Both the position numbers and the translations under genes were made by a program. DNA of 64,000 nucleotides, from assembly GCF_002218025.2 (NCBI RefSeq), contig NZ_AP018681.1:310001-374000 (forward strand), in the 5' to 3' direction. The notes beneath the pieces were generated by a model that was not told the origin of the DNA, did no database searches, and saw nothing but the letters and a program-made list of their open reading frames with translations. Below are positions 56,383 through 64,000 of this stretch, in pieces; positions within the stretch are counted from its first letter, which is position 1; each line of letters opens with the position of its first letter. Source of the stretch: Vibrio casei. GTDB lineage: Bacteria; Pseudomonadota; Gammaproteobacteria; Enterobacterales; Vibrionaceae.

Positions 56383-57471
56383 ATGTCTGCATTATTTAAC
56401 TCATTTGCATTAAAAGATATTGTCTTAAAAAATCGTATTGCGGTTCCACCAATGTGTCAGTATAGCGCTGAAGATGGTGTGGCGAATCAATGGCACGATA
56501 TTCACTATGCTGGTTTGGCAAGAGGCGGTGCTAGCTTGGTGATTGTTGAAGCGACAGCGGTTTCTCCAGAAGGTCGTATTAGCCCAAACTGCCTTGGCAT
56601 TTGGAATAATGAACAGGCGACAGCACTGGCGAGTATTGCACAAAGTATTAAAGATAATGGTAGTGTGGCGGGTATTCAAATTGCTCATGCTGGCCGTAAA
56701 GCCAGTGCAAATCGACCATGGGATGGTGATGACCATATTGAAAATGATGATCCTAAAGGTTGGCAGACTATTGCGCCTTCTGCATTAGCGTTCGGTGGTA
56801 ATTTAAATAAAGCACCGCTTGAAATGAGTATTGCCGATATTGAGCGAGTAAAACAAGATTTTGTTGAGGGCGCTAAGCGTGCTCTAGAGGCGGGTTTTGA
56901 ATGGTTAGAATTGCATTTTGCCCACGGCTATTTAGCACAGAGCTTTTTCTCTGCTCATTCTAATCAACGTACTGATCAATATGGTGGCAATGCTGATAAT
57001 CGTGGTCGCTTCTTACTTGAAACTTTTGCAGCAGTACGTGCTGTATGGCCAGAAAATTTACCATTAACGATTCGCTTTGGTGTGCTTGAATTTGATGGTC
57101 GTGATGAAGAGACACTTCAAGAATCTATCGTGCTGATTAATAAGATGAAAGAGCAAGGGCTAGACATGGTAAGCGTGAGCGTTGGATTCTCTACGCCAAC
57201 TGCACAAGTTCCATGGGGACCTGCATTTCTAGCACCAATTTCAGAACGTATTCGCAAAGAAACGGGCTTACCGGTTGCGTCTGCTTGGGGCATTGATCAG
57301 CCTGAAGATGCCAATCGTGTTGTTCAAGAAGATCAAATGGATGTGGTGATGATTGGTAAAGCTTACCTAGCGGATCCACACTATACTTATCGTCTTGCCA
57401 AAGCCTTGAATGTTGATAAACCATCATGGGTTTTACCCGCGCCTTATGCACATTGGTTAGAACGTTATTAA
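56383..57471 (+). CDS. NADH:flavin oxidoreductase (Old Yellow Enzyme, YqjM/XenA class)
   Basis: 362-residue FMN TIM barrel. N-terminal LKNRIAVPPMCQYSAEDGVANQWH carries the Cys that tunes FMN in this class; HAGRKA and ELHFAHGYLAQSFFS (active-site His pair region), SNQRTDQYGGNADNRGRFLLE and the C-terminal MIGKAYLADPHYTYRLAKAL are typical. Reduces alkene bonds of unsaturated carbonyls with NAD(P)H; natural substrate unknown. Monocistronic, followed by a terminator. Confidence 0.93.
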   Translation: MSALFNSFALKDIVLKNRIAVPPMCQYSAEDGVANQWHDIHYAGLARGGASLVIVEATAVSPEGRISPNCLGIWNNEQATALASIAQSIKDNGSVAGIQIAHAGRKASANRPWDGDDHIENDDPKGWQTIAPSALAFGGNLNKAPLEMSIADIERVKQDFVEGAKRALEAGFEWLELHFAHGYLAQSFFSAHSNQRTDQYGGNADNRGRFLLETFAAVRAVWPENLPLTIRFGVLEFDGRDEETLQESIVLINKMKEQGLDMVSVSVGFSTPTAQVPWGPAFLAPISERIRKETGLPVASAWGIDQPEDANRVVQEDQMDVVMIGKAYLADPHYTYRLAKALNVDKPSWVLPAPYAHWLERY

Positions 57472-57529
57472 GTTTTTTACAATCTGAATAATCGACTGTA
57501 GTCGCTATCAGTATCTGTTATGTCAAAGT

Positions 57530-57578
57530 AAGCCCTTTCTATTTTTCGTGTATAACGATTGATATTAAGGGCTTTTTT
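57530..57578 (+). terminator. Terminator after the Old Yellow Enzyme gene
   Basis: AAGCCCTT (57530-57537) pairs with AAGGGCTT (57567-57574) and runs into six T residues; it sits between convergent genes. Confidence 0.75.
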
Positions 57579-57583
57579 ATGGT

Positions 57584-58984
57584 TCAGCTTAAGTGGTAGT
57601 CTTCTATATTAATCACGCTGTCTGATAATGACTGGATAAGTTTAGGATCATGGCTAACAATCAGCACGCCACAACCTTGTTTTTTCGCTAAAGTGATCAA
57701 CATTGTTGACACCTCTTTCGCGACCACGGGATCCAATCGTGATGTCGGTTCATCCGCAAATAAGAAGATGGGGTCGAGCAGTAGTGTCCGCAAAATAGAA
57801 AAGCGTTGTAATTCTCCACCGGATGCTTGATGGGGTTTTAGATGAAGAAGCTCCGGTGATAATCTCAGCGTCTCCATCATATCGGGTATACGTTGACGAT
57901 TTATCTGATGACATAAAATGAGATCGTCTAATAGCTGCCCTAACGTTACTTGACTGGGTAATGAAGCGATAGGATCTTGAAAAATCTTTAACCAATGTGA
58001 TTTCTTCATCTCGTAGCTAAAGCGTTCAATTGTGCCAGAATAGGTGTTGATTAAGCCTAAAATGACATCGCCTAAGCTGCTTTTACCACTACCACTTTTT
58101 CCAACAACACCAATGACTTCACCTGCGTGTAAGCGAAGGTTCAAATTAGTAAATAGGCAACGATTCCCGCGATGAAGCGTAAGGTTACGTATGCTTAATA
58201 TTGGTACTGATATCTTGTGTTGATGGTGTGGTTGAGCCCATCGCTCAGGAACGGACGCTAGTAAGGTTTTGGTGTAAGAATGAGTTGGAGAACCTAAGAT
58301 AATTTGTGTGTCACCTTGTTCGACCAATTCTCCTTTTTGGATAACAATCATGCTACCACCTAAGCCTTGTGCAACCTCAATGTCATGAGTCACCACACAG
58401 AGCCCACCGTCTTTAGCGCGATGTTTAAGATGAGTGATCATTTCATCTCGACGGGCAATATCTAACCCTTTACTTGGTTCATCAACTAACAACAGATCGC
58501 TGTGTCCGGCACTGGTAATGCACATTGCAAGTCGCTGTGCCATACCACCAGAAAGCTCATAAGGTCTTTTGTTGGCATGTTCACCTAACCCGTAACTCTC
58601 TAATGATTGATGTGCTTTTTTCTGAGCTAAAGATCGTTCGTCTTTATTAACGTAACGATAGACTTCGCTTACCTAAGCATGTCCTTTCATTAGAGGGCTA
58701 AGGGTTTGCGATGGTTCTTGTGGCAATATAGATAATGTTTTCCCCCATAATGACGAACGTTGTTTGTAGGATATTTCCTTTCCACTAATAAAAAACTGCC
58801 CAGTTATATGAAGTTCGGGATCGAGTGTCCCCATTATGAATTTGAGCAATAAGCTTTTTCCAGACCCTGTTTGCCCTAAGATAATTAATGGGTTTTCGTT
58901 CGTCAGTGAAAATGAAATATTGTTGATTAGCGTGACATCACCGCTCTTAATCGAGAGATTACTCACCTGTAAAAAAGGGTTCAT
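57584..58984 (-). pseudogene. Fused double ABC ATPase (nickel/peptide type) with in-frame amber
   Basis: One gene encodes both ATPase domains of the importer. Domain 1 has Walker A GQTGSGKS and, after the break, LSGGMAQRL and LLLVDEPSKGLD; domain 2 has GKSGSGKSS, ASGGELQRFS and LFADEPTSRLD. The reading frame is continuous over 467 codons except for a TAG at 58673-58675 (...SPLMKGHA, stop, VSEVYRYVNKDERSL). A CAG-to-TAG change is the simplest origin. The start ATG at 58984 overlaps the upstream permease stop in ATGA. A downstream ATG at 58543 would make only a fragment lacking the first Walker A, so the transporter is probably dead unless the amber is suppressed. Confidence 0.88.
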
Positions 58985-59763
58985 GACTTTCTCCAAGTTA
59001 ATAAATGAAAGCTCATAATAAGCAAGGAAATAAGTAGAATCGGTTGTAACAATAGCCAAGGGGCTTCACTGTAATAAGGAAATAATTCTACGATCATTAA
59101 CCCGAGCTCACTGGTAGGAGGTTGAATGCCGACATAGATAAACCCAAGAGACGCCATATATAAGATGGCATTTGCTGCCCCAAAAGACGCAATGGTGGCG
59201 ACTGGAGTAGAAAGTTCTGGCCATAGGTGACGACGTAGTAAATACATATTGTTAAAGCCAAGAAGGCGAGAATTTTGAATCGCTTCGCTGGTCATTATTT
59301 TTCGAGTAAGCGTGCGAGAAAGCTGAAAATACTCGACCCATTGCACTAAGGATATTGCTAAATAGAGTGCAATAAAGGAACCGGGCATCATTGCCGCTAG
59401 CAATAACACAATCACAAGAGCAGGGAGTGCTAAGAGGATATTGACAAGCATGACTAATCCACTGTCTATCCAACCACCACGCCAACCGGCCAAAATTCCT
59501 AATGTACACCCAATCAATGCAGAGGTTGTGACGCAAAGGATGGCCATGAATAATGACAAACGTAACGCATAAGCAAGACGGCTAAACATGCTGCGACCAT
59601 ACTGATCACTGCCTAACCAATACTCGCTATTAGGTGGGGTGAGAATGTGCATTAAATTTTGTTGATAAGGGTCTATTTCGCCAATGTAAGGGCCAAAGAT
59701 TGCGAACAACACAAGTGAAGACAGTATTGTTAAAGCTAGCTTTTGAGAAACGCGGTCTATCAT
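58981..59763 (-). CDS. ABC transporter permease (DppC/NikC type)
   Basis: 260 residues; about six membrane helices with YWLGSDQYGRSMFSRLAYALRLSL at the N-terminus, the family start of the core, and the EAA-like loop TSEAIQNSRLLGFNNMYLLRRHLWPE contacting the ATPase. Pairs with the DppB-type permease, whose stop overlaps its ATG by 4 bases. Confidence 0.92.
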   Translation of the reverse strand: MIDRVSQKLALTILSSLVLFAIFGPYIGEIDPYQQNLMHILTPPNSEYWLGSDQYGRSMFSRLAYALRLSLFMAILCVTTSALIGCTLGILAGWRGGWIDSGLVMLVNILLALPALVIVLLLAAMMPGSFIALYLAISLVQWVEYFQLSRTLTRKIMTSEAIQNSRLLGFNNMYLLRRHLWPELSTPVATIASFGAANAILYMASLGFIYVGIQPPTSELGLMIVELFPYYSEAPWLLLQPILLISLLIMSFHLLTWRKS

Positions 59764-60719
59764 ATGACGGCTCCTTGTAAATCGGATTTAGGCTGCTGGG
59801 AGCGAGGGTCAAGTTGGCGACAAATTAAATCATTGATGGTGTTTAAAATAACAAACAGGATACCAAGGCAGATGGCAGTGCCTTGTATCACAGGGATATC
59901 ACGAGCAAATATGGCATGCGCAAGCCCATGTCCGACACCTGGCCACGAAAACAATGACTCAATCATCACGACGCCTTCTAATACTATAACGAGCTGCACT
60001 CCCCAATAAGCCACCACAGGTAATGCAATATTGATAATGCCGTGACGACGAAAGGTGGTTACAGTGCCCAAGCCTTTTGTTCTTGCAAAGCTATAAAATG
60101 GCGCTCGAAAAGTGTCTTGCGCAGAGTGATAAATAATACGATTGGATGCTGCGGCTAAGCTGATGGCAAGCGTTAATGCTGGCAAAACTAAATGATTTGG
60201 TGTGCCAAAACCTGCAACGGGAAACCACGACCAATGCAAAGCAAAAAGTAAAATTAAAATGAGGCCAATAACGAAAACAGGCAGAGATCGAAATAATGCC
60301 GAAAAGGTAAAGGCTAAGAGATTAAAATGGCGTGGCCAGAGAGCACTACACAAGCCAATTGGTATAGCAATAATGATGGACATCAGCATCCCAGTACCGG
60401 CTAGCATGATTGAGTGGGTCAGCTGATGTTCTACAATACTGAAAACAGACTCGCCACTGACAAGTGAGTGCCCAAAATTAAATTGTGCAATATCGAGCAT
60501 CCACTGCATAAACCCATGCCAACCCGTTTGGTTAAGTGCCAACTCTTGACGCACAAATTCAGCGGCTTGTTCGTTGACGTTATCTTGTCCATATCGACTG
60601 GCTGCAATTCGGTAAGCCATATCGCCAGGGAGTGCCCGCATTAATAAAAAAGTAAGCCCTCCGACGGAAAAAATAACCGCAAAGAGTTGAAATACTCGTT
60701 GATATAAAATGGTAAACAT
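59760..60719 (-). CDS. ABC transporter permease (DppB/NikB type)
   Basis: 319 residues; N-terminal VFSVGGLTFLLMRALPGDMAYRIAA, six helices, and EAA loop RAPFYSFARTKGLGTVTTFRRHGIINIALPV. Overlaps the binding-protein stop by one base. Typical second gene of a peptide/nickel/opine importer. Confidence 0.93.
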   Translation of the reverse strand: MFTILYQRVFQLFAVIFSVGGLTFLLMRALPGDMAYRIAASRYGQDNVNEQAAEFVRQELALNQTGWHGFMQWMLDIAQFNFGHSLVSGESVFSIVEHQLTHSIMLAGTGMLMSIIIAIPIGLCSALWPRHFNLLAFTFSALFRSLPVFVIGLILILLFALHWSWFPVAGFGTPNHLVLPALTLAISLAAASNRIIYHSAQDTFRAPFYSFARTKGLGTVTTFRRHGIINIALPVVAYWGVQLVIVLEGVVMIESLFSWPGVGHGLAHAIFARDIPVIQGTAICLGILFVILNTINDLICRQLDPRSQQPKSDLQGAVI

Positions 60720-62260
60720 TAGTGTGAAAGCTCCATTTTGTTGATAGGAAACTGCCGTTCGTATGGGTCAAAATGAAAGTCTTGAACTCTTTGATTGACG
60801 CCGACTCTTTGCGTGTAACTGGCGATGGGTAACAAGGCGTATCCATGATGAATTTTCTCAGCGGCTTGCTGTGCTAATTGATGATATTCATTTGGATCAT
60901 TAGTGATATTAAGCTTATTAAATAAGGCATTAAGGCTAGGATCGTTCCAATTCATAGCCCCCCAATCGCCACCTGTTGGTGAGAAATCATTACTTAAAAC
61001 GGCAAGAGGGTCGGCTATCACACCATAATTTCGAGCAATAAGAGCGACTTGTAATGAGCCATCATTATGACCTGATGGTATCGCACTAGAATTCGTAATA
61101 TTGACTTTTAATTGCACGCCAAGACGTCGCCACTGTGCTTGTATTGCTGTAGCAACGTTCGTTAACTCTGGGCGATCGGCGTAAGTGATAAGTGTGAGTT
61201 CAAATGGTGCACCATTACGGATTAGGATGCCATTTTCATTTTTCGTCCAACCAAGATCGCTCAATAACTGTTGTGCTTTGTCGATATTGTAATTTGGGGC
61301 AGCGTATTCAGTGAGGTACCAATTCTTTGCTGTTTCAGGTAATAATTGAGACGTTTCAGCGCCAGGTGTTCGTAAAACACCATTAGCAATACCTTGTCGA
61401 TCAATGGAAAGGCTTAGTGCTTGACGAGCTCTCACATCGTTTAGGAGAGGATCGCCACTATTAAGTTTAATGACTAAGGTTCTAGGTAATGAAATATCAT
61501 GAACTTTTATGTGTGGTTGCATTTTCATTCGTATGGTACTTGTGGGAGACAGTTCGTAGGCGATATCAGCTTGGCCACTCGTGACTTGCAACGCGCGGCT
61601 TTCTGCTCTATGGCCTGTCAAGTAAGTTGCGTATTCGATAGATGCAACATCTCCCCAATAATCTGCAAACCGTTTGACCGTTATTTTATGAGGTGGTGCT
61701 AACTGATCAATTTGATAGGGTCCAGTACCATTTAGACGGACGATTTTCCCATTATTATCATACGATTCTGAGCCAATAATAGCGGTTGAATAGTGAGCGA
61801 GTACCGCACCTAATGGTCGGTATGGGCGAGATAAAGTGATCTCAATTTTTTGATTTTCAATCGCATGAATAGAAAGGATTGGCACATTATTGAGTGGACC
61901 GTGTTTGCTTCTAGCTCGGATCAAACTTTGCACAACGACATTGGCATCCATAGTTTGTCCATCGTGAAATTTGATATTATCATTGAGAGAAAATAACCAA
62001 GTTTTACCACCATTACTAACGTGGTAGCTTTTCGCTAGGGCAGGTAATAATTGCCCCTGAGGATTAACATTAAGCAGCGTTTCGATGACTTGCATTCGTG
62101 TGAATAAATAGCCATTAGAGGAAGGATCAATATTGGTAAACTCTAGACTGCCCGCAATAGATAATGTGTTTGAGCGATTAGGTTCAGGGGTTTCATTTGC
62201 ATAAATCACGGTACTTAAGCAGGCGCAAGCGAGAAAAAGAGAAGTTTTTATGTTTAACAT
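60719..62260 (-). CDS. ABC transporter substrate-binding protein, family 5 (nickel/peptide)
   Basis: 513 residues with signal peptide MLNIKTSLFLACACLSTVIYA. Family-5 segments: LSIAGSLEFTNIDPSS, VIETLLNVNPQGQLLPALAKSY, WLFSLNDNIKFHDGQTMDANVVVQSL and ARQALSLSIDRQGI. NikA-like binding proteins and metallophore-binding proteins share these. Whether the ligand is a peptide, nickel chelate or opine metallophore is not decidable here. First gene of the operon, with a perfect palindrome upstream. Confidence 0.88.
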   Translation of the reverse strand: MLNIKTSLFLACACLSTVIYANETPEPNRSNTLSIAGSLEFTNIDPSSNGYLFTRMQVIETLLNVNPQGQLLPALAKSYHVSNGGKTWLFSLNDNIKFHDGQTMDANVVVQSLIRARSKHGPLNNVPILSIHAIENQKIEITLSRPYRPLGAVLAHYSTAIIGSESYDNNGKIVRLNGTGPYQIDQLAPPHKITVKRFADYWGDVASIEYATYLTGHRAESRALQVTSGQADIAYELSPTSTIRMKMQPHIKVHDISLPRTLVIKLNSGDPLLNDVRARQALSLSIDRQGIANGVLRTPGAETSQLLPETAKNWYLTEYAAPNYNIDKAQQLLSDLGWTKNENGILIRNGAPFELTLITYADRPELTNVATAIQAQWRRLGVQLKVNITNSSAIPSGHNDGSLQVALIARNYGVIADPLAVLSNDFSPTGGDWGAMNWNDPSLNALFNKLNITNDPNEYHQLAQQAAEKIHHGYALLPIASYTQRVGVNQRVQDFHFDPYERQFPINKMELSH

Positions 62261-62294
62261 TTAAAGGGGTCTTATTTAAGATTGAATTTATCGT

Positions 62295-62308
62295 TATGTT
62301 ATAACATA
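62295..62308. promoter_or_regulatory. 14-bp perfect palindrome upstream of the ABC importer operon
   Basis: TATGTTATAACATA, 35 bp before the binding-protein ATG, placed to overlap the promoter. It resembles Fur-superfamily metal-regulator sites in general form (ATGTTAT halves are seen in Zur boxes) but lacks the central spacer, so the regulator is left open. Confidence 0.5.
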
Positions 62309-62474
62309 TCAAACGAATGGCAATCGACACTTGTAACAAAATGTAAGCATTTTATTTCGAGGGGGAGTGGTAATACGATTTTTGGGTGTAAACCAATGCT
62401 AATATTAGAGATATGGCTCATTGTTGCGGTCATCTTATCGTGTGGAGAGTCGCTAAAATAATAACGATATTCAT

Positions 62475-62508
62475 AATTAAGGCCACCAAATGTGACCTTA
62501 ATTTTTTT
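62475..62508 (+). terminator. Hairpin in solA-ABC intergenic region
   Basis: AATTAAGG (62475-62482) pairs with CCTTAATT (62496-62503), then a T tract. In 62309-62587 I see no gene; a smaller AGCTTT...AAAGCT dyad lies near 62519-62540. Confidence 0.5.
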
Positions 62509-62587
62509 AGTTGATAAAAGCTTTTTAGTAGACTAAAGCTGAGGTGTTTACTTCCACGCTCATGGAGCGATCATATTGAAACAAAGC

Positions 62588-63715
62588 TTATAAGGTAAAG
62601 CGGGACATGGAAAAAAGATTAATATCATATTGAAGCGGTTTCTCCAGAATAAGATCACTGACGATTTCCCCAATGACACTACTAAACTTAAAACCATGAC
62701 CTGAAAATCCCGACGCTATAATAATATTGTCATTCTCAGGGTGACGATCGATGATGAAGTTCTCATCAGGTGTCATAGTGTACATGCAGGTTTTACCCAT
62801 TTTGAGTGATTCAACATTCGGCATATGTTTTGCTAATAATGCACGAAGGTCATGGCTATCATTATCGAAATCAAAAGGCGCTATTTCTCCATTAGGGTCT
62901 TGAACTTCTCCGAGGTCATGACGGCCAATTTTTAGTCCTGCGCCATCGATGCTCGGAAAACCATAATAGATCCCTTCATCTGTAGTAAAAGAAAAAGCAG
63001 GGAATACCTCTTGCCCATATTGTGATTCTGGGGCATTAAACCAAGCAAATGTTTTTCGGGTTGGTTGAATTGGGAGGTTGAGTGATAGCATTTTTAATAG
63101 GTTATGAGACCAAGCTCCAGCGGATATCACGATTTTATCAGCATGAAACGTTTTGTTATTGGCGGTGATTGCTATCTTGTCACTTTGAGGCTGAATATCG
63201 GTGACTTTATGATGAGGCAAAAGGATGGCGCCATGCACGATCGCAAGATCTCGGTAAGCTTGAATAGAGGCTTCGCATTTCAATACGCCTGAAGTCGATT
63301 CAAAACAACCAATATATTTTTCTGGAATGTCTAAACCGGGAAAGCGGGTATTTATTTGTTCGGCGCTAAGTATTTCTATCGGAAGTTTGTATTTCTTTGC
63401 ACTAGCAATCAGCATTTCAATGAATGATGATTCTTTAGATCCAATATTCAATACCCCTGTTTTTAAGAATAAAGATCGTCCGGTTTGTTGTTCTAACGCT
63501 TCCCATAATACTTTGGCACGTAACGCTAATGGCACATATTCTTCACCTTCGCCATAGGCGTAACGAATGATGCGGGTTTCACCATGGTGACTTGCATGAG
63601 AATGGGGAGGATCAAAAGCATCCAGTAATAAAACCTTCTTTCCTTCTTTGGCAAGAAAATAGCCGGTAGCCATTCCCATGGAACCTGCGCCGATGATTAC
63701 CACATCATAATTCAT
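62588..63715 (-). CDS. solA: N-methyl-L-tryptophan/sarcosine oxidase-like flavoenzyme
   Basis: 375 residues. FAD-binding GAGSMG at 9-14, then the family SHHGETRIIRYAYGEG motif, and Cys310 in GKTCMYTMTPDENFIIDRHP, the residue that covalently holds FAD in monomeric sarcosine and methyltryptophan oxidases. C-terminal GFSGHGFKFSSVIG completes the dinucleotide fold. Oxidises N-methyl amino acids to the amino acid, formaldehyde and peroxide. Length matches E. coli SolA (372). Confidence 0.9.
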   Translation of the reverse strand: MNYDVVIIGAGSMGMATGYFLAKEGKKVLLLDAFDPPHSHASHHGETRIIRYAYGEGEEYVPLALRAKVLWEALEQQTGRSLFLKTGVLNIGSKESSFIEMLIASAKKYKLPIEILSAEQINTRFPGLDIPEKYIGCFESTSGVLKCEASIQAYRDLAIVHGAILLPHHKVTDIQPQSDKIAITANNKTFHADKIVISAGAWSHNLLKMLSLNLPIQPTRKTFAWFNAPESQYGQEVFPAFSFTTDEGIYYGFPSIDGAGLKIGRHDLGEVQDPNGEIAPFDFDNDSHDLRALLAKHMPNVESLKMGKTCMYTMTPDENFIIDRHPENDNIIIASGFSGHGFKFSSVIGEIVSDLILEKPLQYDINLFSMSRFTL

Positions 63716-63798
63716 GAATTCTCTATTCCTGTTCTTGAAACAATTTGTTTCTATATCCTACTGTTTTACTGAATGTAAGCAATGCGTGTATTCTTATT

Positions 63799-64000
63799 TT
63801 ACAATGACCGCACTGCTCGTGAAGCTTGGTCATAAAAGCCGGATAAGGTGCGCATTAGTGTTGCTACATCACCTAGCTGGTCGTTGATGTTCATGGTTTT
63901 GAGTGCCTCGACGAGACATTGTTCTCGTACATCGCGGTAGTGGTTGCAAAATGCTTCGCCGGATGAGGTGATGGTATAAAAGGTATCTTTCCCTTGTCTT
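63799..64000 (-). CDS. MarR-like regulator, C-terminal part
   Basis: Partial: the frame is open from the right edge to a TAA at 63799-63801, 66 residues. It reads RQGKDTFYTITSSGEAFCNHYRDV... ending QASRAVRSL. The K-D-x-x-x-x-x-I-T-x-x-G step is the wing and following helix of MarR-type winged-helix proteins. Direction is the same as solA, 83 bp upstream of it, so it may control that gene. Family call is moderate because the DNA-binding helix lies outside. Confidence 0.6.
   Translation of the reverse strand, partial: RQGKDTFYTITSSGEAFCNHYRDVREQCLVEALKTMNINDQLGDVATLMRTLSGFYDQASRAVRSL

Overview
The window looks like chromosomal DNA of a marine Vibrionaceae member, probably Vibrio. Support comes from the Vibrio-type sucrose operon, a DUF2753 protein after superoxide dismutase, a GlyGly-CTERM protease, ectoine-degradation genes, an AT-rich base composition and a typical gamma-proteobacterial tRNA-Gly. 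Placement on the second chromosome is only an inference from where scr and ppsA genes lie in known vibrios. No species call is possible from sequence alone.

Layout. (1) 1-5.9 kb: sucrose utilisation (porin end, scrR, scrA, scrK, scrB). (2) 6.1-9.7 kb: phosphoenolpyruvate synthase ppsA, divergent from its kinase/phosphotransferase regulator ppsR. (3) 9.8-14.5 kb: TauE/SafE permease, PACE efflux protein, LysR regulator, BenE-type permease, and a TetR regulator facing a small membrane protein across two operator palindromes. (4) 14.6-21.7 kb: D-erythronate/L-threonate catabolism (DeoR regulator, ltnD, otnK, otnC, otnI, denD, GntP permease); the permease is frameshifted. (5) 21.7-22.8 kb: a LysE/RhtB exporter and a GFA-family protein. 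(6) 23-37 kb: a complete but rearranged aerobactin locus (MFS-iucA-iucB-iucD, divergent iucC, fhuC-fhuD-fhuB and iutA) under Fur-like operators. (7) 37.3-42.4 kb: ectoine-degradation-type genes doeA, doeX, an aldehyde dehydrogenase and doeD, without doeB. (8) tRNA-Gly(TCC) at 42.6 kb. (9) 43-54.9 kb: a five-gene, translationally coupled operon: S9 prolyl-oligopeptidase, heme/hemoglobin-type TonB receptor, secreted M36-like protease with P domain and GlyGly-CTERM, a lipoprotein, and a DUF1566-like protein. Its last two genes are each split by one copy of the same 1.64-kb IS3-family element, in opposite orientations. (10) 55-57.5 kb: Mn-type superoxide dismutase, DUF2753 protein, Old Yellow Enzyme homologue. 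(11) 57.6-62.3 kb: a nickel/peptide-type ABC importer whose fused double ATPase has an in-frame amber codon. (12) 62.6-64 kb: N-methyltryptophan-oxidase-like flavoprotein and the end of a MarR-like regulator.

Main results. The heme-protein operon is the best candidate for a poorly described system: a surface protease, a receptor and a periplasmic peptidase would together release and import heme from protein. Removing each IS with one 4-bp target duplication restores both split genes in frame. In the aerobactin locus both lesions hit biosynthesis (a -1 frame change at an A AAA AAC slippery heptamer between iucA and iucB, and an in-frame TAA in iucC), while the exporter, receptor and uptake genes are intact. 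This fits either a siderophore non-producer that keeps uptake, or, at the iucA/iucB junction, programmed frameshifting. With the gntP and ABC-ATPase lesions, six loci are broken or interrupted in 64 kb, so recent gene decay or sequence error should be tested.
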